Assembly: GCF_010548525.1 (NCBI RefSeq)
Contig: NZ_JAAGMG010000985.1
Span: 1-38,622, forward strand
Length of the DNA stretch: 38,622 nucleotides
Source of the DNA: Streptomyces sp. SID14478
Lineage (GTDB): Bacteria > Actinomycetota > Actinomycetes > Streptomycetales > Streptomycetaceae
Reading direction: 5' to 3'
Shown here: positions 33,590 to 38,622 of the stretch, one piece after another
How positions within the stretch are numbered: position 1 is the first letter of the stretch
Layout of the letters: every line of letters starts with the position of its first letter
Notes under the pieces: model-generated
Told to the model about the DNA's origin: nothing
Database searches by the model: none
The model's input: only the letters and a program-made list of their open reading frames with translations
Program-made: the position numbers and the translations under genes

Positions 33590-34537
33590 ATGACCCACGA
33601 CTCCTCCCCTGCCGCCGCCGCATCCGGGACCTGGCTCCTCGGCGGCGAACTCCCCGTCCACCGCCTGGGCTTCGGCGCCATGCGACTGCCCGGCCGGGTC
33701 GCCTTCGACCAGACCTCCGTCGCCGACCGGGACCGCTCGGTCCGGGTCCTGCGCCGCGCCCGCGAACTCGGCGTGAACCACATCGACACGGCCGCCTTCT
33801 ACTTCTCTTCGCTGCGCTCGGCCAACGAGATCATCAACGCCGCGCTCGCCCCCTACCCCGACGACCTGGTCATCGCCACGAAGGTCGGACCGCGCCGCGA
33901 CCGCGCGGGCGCCTGGTCCGCCTGGGCGCGCCCGGACGAGCTGCGCGGTGACGTCGAGGAGAACCTGCGCCAGCTCGGCCGCGACCACCTGGACGTCGTC
34001 AACATGCGGCTGTACGAGCGCACTTCGCCACTGATCGAGGAGTACGTCGGCGCCCTCGGCGAGCTGCGCGAGGCGGGCCTGATCCGGCACATCGGCGTCT
34101 CGGACGTCGACGCGGAACTGCTGGCGCGGGCGCGCGGGACGGCGCCGATCGTGTGCGTGCAGAACCGCTTCGGGCTCGGCACGGGCCGCGCCGGTGACGC
34201 CGAACTCCTGCGCTCCTGCGCGCAGTCGGGTATCGCCTTCGTGCCGTTCTTCGCGATCGCGGGGCGTGGCGGCCACACGGGCGGCACCGCCGAGGCCCCC
34301 GCCCTCCGCGAGATCGCCGCCGTCCATGACGTCTCCCCCGCGCAGATCCGCCTCGCCTGGACCCTCCACCAGGGCCCGAACGTCCTGGCCATCCCGGGCA
34401 CGGGCGACCCGGAGCACCTCGCGCAGAACGTCGCGGCGGGCGCGATCCGCCTGACCGACGACGAACTGCGCGCCCTGGACGACGCCCAGGCCGAGGCCGG
34501 GTCCCAGGCCGAGGCCCGGTCCCAGGCCGAGGACTAG
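33590..34537 (+). CDS. Aldo/keto reductase (YdbC-like)
   Basis: The protein is 315 aa. The AKR barrel shows Asp66 and Tyr71 (HIDTAAFYF) and Lys98 (VIATKVG). The usual catalytic His is replaced: the segment is LDVVNMR, with Arg140 at the His place, a feature of YdbC-like members. NADPH binding is suggested by VLAIPGTGDPEHLAQN. The C-terminus QAEAGSQAEARSQAED comes from an 18-bp tandem repeat. Its TAG stop overlaps the stop of the convergent efflux-pump gene by 4 bp (CTAG). The substrate is unknown. Confidence 0.92.
   Translation: MTHDSSPAAAASGTWLLGGELPVHRLGFGAMRLPGRVAFDQTSVADRDRSVRVLRRARELGVNHIDTAAFYFSSLRSANEIINAALAPYPDDLVIATKVGPRRDRAGAWSAWARPDELRGDVEENLRQLGRDHLDVVNMRLYERTSPLIEEYVGALGELREAGLIRHIGVSDVDAELLARARGTAPIVCVQNRFGLGTGRAGDAELLRSCAQSGIAFVPFFAIAGRGGHTGGTAEAPALREIAAVHDVSPAQIRLAWTLHQGPNVLAIPGTGDPEHLAQNVAAGAIRLTDDELRALDDAQAEAGSQAEARSQAED
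34487..34533 (+). repeat. 18-bp tandem repeat at the 3' end of the aldo/keto reductase gene
   Basis: CAGGCCGAGGCC(G/C)GGTCC is present as two full units and one 11-bp part. In frame it encodes repeats of QAEA(G/R)S, so the C-terminal tail could vary by six residues per unit without losing the frame. Confidence 0.85.
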
Positions 34538-36210
34538 GACTTCCCCGCGTCGACGAGGTCCCGGGCACTCGGCTCCTCGGCCTCGGTGACCGCCTTGCCC
34601 TTGCGCGGCAGCAGCACCCCGACGAGCACCGTGCCGACGCCGAGGATCACCGCCCCGACGACACTGGTGTGCGCCACGGCGTCGGCGAACGACGAGCCGA
34701 CCGCCTCCGTCATCTGCCGCGCCCCGTCGCGGAGTTGACCCGCCTGCGCCTTGAGCTGGGCCGCCTGCTGAGGGTCGGTGGCGCCGGCCGCCCGCTCGGC
34801 GAGCCGATGGGCCTGCACCCCGATCTGCTGGGCGACCGCGTACCCGGCGCCGACCGAGTCCTGCGCCGTGGACAGCGCGTCACCCGGCAGCTTCGAGCCG
34901 CTCGTGGCGTCGGCGAGGTGCGAGGAGTACGACCCCGCCAGCACCGATCCGAGCAGGGCGATGCCGAGGGAGCCGCCGAGCTCCAGCGAGGTGTCGTTCA
35001 CCGCGCCGCCGACGCCCAGCTCGGACTCGGGGAACGCCCCCATGATGGCGTCCGTGCAGGGCGAGAGCGCGAGCCCGATGGCGAGGCCCAGGACGACCAG
35101 GGGCAGCACGAAGTCCCCGTACGCCGACCCGGCGTCCACCCGCGTCAGCAGCGCGAGGGCCGCCGTGCCGCCGACCATGCCGGCCGTCACCGTGACCCTC
35201 ATGCCGAGACGGGGCGTGAGGTACCCGGTGAGCGCCGAGCCGACGAACACCGCGCCGGCCAGCGGCAGCATCCGTACGCCGGTCTCCCAGGCGTCGTACC
35301 CGAGAACGAACTGGAGGTGCTGCGTCAGGTAGTAGAAGGCGCCGAAGACGGCCAGGAAGAAGAGGGCGACGGCGAGGTTCGCGCCGGCGAAGCCGCGGTG
35401 CGCGAACCGCCGTACGTCGAGCACGGGGCGCGGATGCCGCAGCTCCCACAGGACGAAGGCCACCAGCGCGACCCCGGCCACCACCGCGGCTCCGATCGCC
35501 TTGACGCCCCACCCGAAGTGCGGCCCCTCGATGATCATGTAGACGAGCGCGCCGACCCAGACCACGGACAGCAGTCCCCCGACGTAGTCGATACGGTGCT
35601 GGTGTCCGGCCTTCGACGGCGGTACGAGGATGAGCGCGCCGACGATCGCGACGGCCGCGATCGGCACGTTGATCAGGAACGTCGACGCCCAGCCGTGGCC
35701 CCGCAGCAGCGCCCCGGCCACCAACGGGCCCGCGGCGATGGCCAGTCCGGCCGTCGCCGTCCACAGCACGATGGCCTTGGCCCGTTCGGCCCGGGGGAAG
35801 GTCGCGGCCAGCAGCGACAGCGTGGCAGGCATGATCATCGCGGCGCCGACGCCCATCACCGCGCGGGCGGCGATGACGCCGGTGGAGCTGTCGACGAGCG
35901 AACCCGCGACGGCCCCGCCGCCGAACACGAACAGTCCGAGGATCAGGGCTCCGCGCCGGCTGTACTTGTCGCCGATCGCGCCCAGCAGCAGCATCAGCGC
36001 CGCGTACGGGACGGTGTAGCCGTCGATGACCCATTGCAGGTCGGCGCTGGAGAGCCCCAGGTCCCGGGTCATGTCGGGCGCCGCCACCGTGAGAGCCGTG
36101 TTGGCCATGACGATGATCAGCAGGCTCAGGCAGAGCACGAGCAGCGCCCACCAGCGGCGGGCGTACGGCCGGTCCATCGTGGCGACCGGCTCGTTCATGA
36201 CGAGGCGCAT
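34534..36210 (-). CDS. MFS drug-efflux transporter, DHA2 (14-helix) family
   Basis: The protein is 558 aa from the ATG at 36210, with GGAGGG 11 nt upstream. It begins with helix 1 (RRWWALLVLCLSLLIIVMANTALTV-type). Family marks are DLQWVIDGYTVPYAALMLLLGAIGDKYSRR (motif A region) and AGLAIAAGPLVAGALLRGHGWASTFLINVP (motif C and after). The C-terminal 14-helix half includes GGAVNDTSLELGGSLGIALLG. A polar Ala/Gln-rich loop before the last helix (~450-510) is typical. It should export a drug or toxic compound by proton antiport. The divergent TetR regulator and three operators indicate substrate-inducible control. Confidence 0.95.
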   Translation of the reverse strand: MRLVMNEPVATMDRPYARRWWALLVLCLSLLIIVMANTALTVAAPDMTRDLGLSSADLQWVIDGYTVPYAALMLLLGAIGDKYSRRGALILGLFVFGGGAVAGSLVDSSTGVIAARAVMGVGAAMIMPATLSLLAATFPRAERAKAIVLWTATAGLAIAAGPLVAGALLRGHGWASTFLINVPIAAVAIVGALILVPPSKAGHQHRIDYVGGLLSVVWVGALVYMIIEGPHFGWGVKAIGAAVVAGVALVAFVLWELRHPRPVLDVRRFAHRGFAGANLAVALFFLAVFGAFYYLTQHLQFVLGYDAWETGVRMLPLAGAVFVGSALTGYLTPRLGMRVTVTAGMVGGTAALALLTRVDAGSAYGDFVLPLVVLGLAIGLALSPCTDAIMGAFPESELGVGGAVNDTSLELGGSLGIALLGSVLAGSYSSHLADATSGSKLPGDALSTAQDSVGAGYAVAQQIGVQAHRLAERAAGATDPQQAAQLKAQAGQLRDGARQMTEAVGSSFADAVAHTSVVGAVILGVGTVLVGVLLPRKGKAVTEAEEPSARDLVDAGKS

Positions 36211-36254
36211 GGCGCGGAGATCCCTCCGGGAAGCGGGCACACGGACCCGCGAGC

Positions 36255-36272
36255 TTGCACAGGCCTGTGCAA
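36255..36272. promoter_or_regulatory. TetR operator 1
   Basis: TTGCACAGGCCTGTGCAA is a perfect 18-bp palindrome in the gap between the efflux pump and its regulator. It directly adjoins operator 2. Confidence 0.85.
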
Positions 36273-36290
36273 TTACACAGTGCTGTGCAA
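36273..36290. promoter_or_regulatory. TetR operator 2 (imperfect)
   Basis: TTACACAGTGCTGTGCAA is a degenerate copy of the same palindrome. It covers the predicted efflux-gene start point and part of its -10 region. Confidence 0.75.
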
Positions 36291-36317
36291 TCTACGCGCT
36301 TGCACAGGCCTGTGCAA
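36289..36317 (-). promoter_or_regulatory. Efflux-gene promoter
   Basis: On the minus strand, TTGCAC (36317-36312), 17 nt and TAGATT (36294-36289) form a vegetative-type promoter embedded in operators 2 and 3. Regulator binding would block polymerase directly. Confidence 0.65.
36300..36317. promoter_or_regulatory. TetR operator 3
   Basis: This is a second perfect copy of TTGCACAGGCCTGTGCAA. It overlaps the efflux-gene -35 hexamer and lies 36 bp before the regulator ATG, so it could repress both genes. Confidence 0.85.
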
Positions 36318-36353
36318 AACGGCAGGCGGGAGAGGGCACGAACGGGGTGCACA

Positions 36354-36956
36354 ATGAACGGCGTGACTTCCGTACGGGCCGACGCCAATCGCCGCCGCAT
36401 CCTCGACGTCGCTCTCGCCGAGCTGCTGCGCGACCCCGAGGCGTCCATGGACCAGATCGCGCGCGCCGCGGGCGTCGTACGCCGCACGGTCTACGGGCAT
36501 TTCCCGAGCCGGGACGCCCTTGTCGGGGCGCTGGTGGAGGACGCGGCCCAGGCGGTCGCGGAGGCCCATCGGGCCGGCCGCGAGGGCATCACGGATCCGG
36601 CCGAGGCGGTGGCCCGCTCGATCCTCGCGATCTGGCCGATCGCGGACCGCTACCGCCTCCTGGTGAACCTCGCGCAGCGCAGCATGGCGATGGAGGGCAT
36701 CAGGGCGGCGCTGGCACCGGTCCGCGAGATCTGTGTGGCGCTGGTCCAAGAGGGCCTGGACCAGGGCCGGTTCACCTCACCGCTTCCGGCGCAGGCGCTC
36801 GCGTACGTGCACGAGCAGGTGCTGTTCGGTCTGATGGAGGCCGTGAACGACGGCGCGATCCCGGCCGCGGACGCCGGCCGCGCCGCGGTCGTCACGGTTC
36901 TCACTTCCGCGGGTTACCCGCCGAAAGAGGCGGAACGCCTCGCGGAGGCCGCCTGA
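36354..36956 (+). CDS. TetR-family repressor of the efflux pump
   Basis: The protein is 200 aa from the ATG at 36354 (MNGVTSVRADANRRRI). The upstream frame would translate the operators. The N-terminal helix-turn-helix (~12-58) reads RRRILDVALAELLRD, then MDQIARAAGVVRRTVYGHFPSRDALVGAL. The all-helical C-terminal ligand domain is present, ending EAERLAEAA. It is divergent from the MFS gene. The three 18-bp palindromes in the 143-bp gap are its likely sites, giving autoregulation as well as control of the pump. The ligand is unknown. Confidence 0.93.
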   Translation: MNGVTSVRADANRRRILDVALAELLRDPEASMDQIARAAGVVRRTVYGHFPSRDALVGALVEDAAQAVAEAHRAGREGITDPAEAVARSILAIWPIADRYRLLVNLAQRSMAMEGIRAALAPVREICVALVQEGLDQGRFTSPLPAQALAYVHEQVLFGLMEAVNDGAIPAADAGRAAVVTVLTSAGYPPKEAERLAEAA

Positions 36957-36975
36957 AAGGCTGCGGCCTCAACGC

Positions 36976-37014
36976 AGAAAAGCCCCGGACCGTATCCCGG
37001 TCCGGGGCTTTTCT
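36976..37014. terminator. Bidirectional intrinsic terminator between tetR and the rRNA operon
   Basis: AGAAAAGCCCCGGACC and GGTCCGGGGCTTTTCT form a perfect 16-bp stem with a 7-nt loop, with T-rich ends on both strands. It serves the regulator gene on plus and the rRNA operon on minus. Confidence 0.9.
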
Positions 37015-37025
37015 ATTCAAATTTA

Positions 37026-37143
37026 GTTCGGCGGCGTCCTACTCTCCCACAGGGTCCCCCCTGCAGTACCATCGGCGCTGTGAGGCTTAGCTTCCGGGTT
37101 CGGAATGTAACCGGGCGTTTCCCTCACGCTATGACCACCGAAA
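37026..37143 (-). rRNA. rrf: 5S ribosomal RNA
   Basis: On the minus strand, GTTTCGGTGGTCATAGCG opens the gene and GGACGCCGCCGAAC closes it, pairing as the terminal 5S helix. The internal CCGAACCCGGAAGCTAAGC segment is the conserved loop region. Length ~118 nt fits Streptomyces. The exact ends are uncertain by a few bases. Confidence 0.95.
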
Positions 37144-37231
37144 CACTATGAAACTGTCAACCGCACCGTACGTGACCATGTACGGGGTTGTTCGTGGTTT
37201 CAGAACCAACACAGTGGACGCGAGCAACTGA
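37144..37231 (-). other. 23S-5S spacer
   Basis: The ~90-bp spacer carries no tRNA. A stem (CAACC..CCGTAC with GTACGG..GGTTG) is a probable processing helix. Confidence 0.6.

Positions 37232-38622
<1,391 letters not shown>

Noticed and set aside
37144..37231. Possible tRNA in the rRNA spacer
   Set aside because: No cloverleaf or CCA end is visible; only a processing-type stem.

Overview
The window is high-GC actinobacterial DNA and almost certainly comes from a Streptomyces chromosome. The signs are strong third-position G/C bias, GTG and TTG starts behind AGGAG-type ribosome sites, a complete GlgE-type alpha-glucan/trehalose cluster, two tandem secreted M4 metalloproteases, and a Streptomyces-type 23S-5S rRNA end at the right edge. 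As far as I remember, the gene order resembles the S. coelicolor region around glgE1/treS1/pep2/glgB1. I could not check that here.

Left part (1-9.3 kb). A truncated AraC-type regulator diverges from a secreted HAD-type phosphatase. A leftward operon follows: ABC ATPase, ABC-2 permease, HisKA_3 sensor kinase and NarL/LuxR response regulator. Divergent from it are two coupled genes for a heterodimeric ABC exporter whose two nucleotide sites differ in a coherent way. An almost perfect 18-bp palindrome lies between the two units. A 0.74-kb gene-free stretch with short tandem repeats follows.

Centre (10-28 kb). Two tandem M4 metalloproteases share an upstream motif. Then comes carbon storage metabolism: glgP on the minus strand, and glgE, treS, mak and glgB on the plus strand. 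TreS and Mak convert trehalose to maltose 1-phosphate, GlgE polymerises it into alpha-1,4-glucan, GlgB branches the product and GlgP degrades it. Between glgP and glgE lie a flavin-reductase-like protein, a small secreted protein, a stand-alone maltokinase-cap-like protein and a secreted subtilase.

Right part (28-38.6 kb). A HelD/HelR-type RNA polymerase recycling ATPase converges on glgB. Its 5' leader holds two adjacent perfect stem-loops and a strong candidate promoter on the opposite strand that fires straight into one of them. I consider this the most interesting structure in the window; it resembles the rifamycin-associated elements known upstream of rifamycin-response genes. Upstream are a MerR regulator-thioredoxin pair, the remnant of an imine-reductase-like gene (deletion plus frameshift), an MBL-fold hydrolase, a small membrane protein, an isochorismatase-like hydrolase and an aldo/keto reductase. 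An MFS efflux pump is divergent from its TetR regulator, with three 18-bp operators between them. The window ends in the 3' part of an rRNA operon (23S, 5S) read leftwards. The rest of the 23S gene and the 16S gene lie outside.
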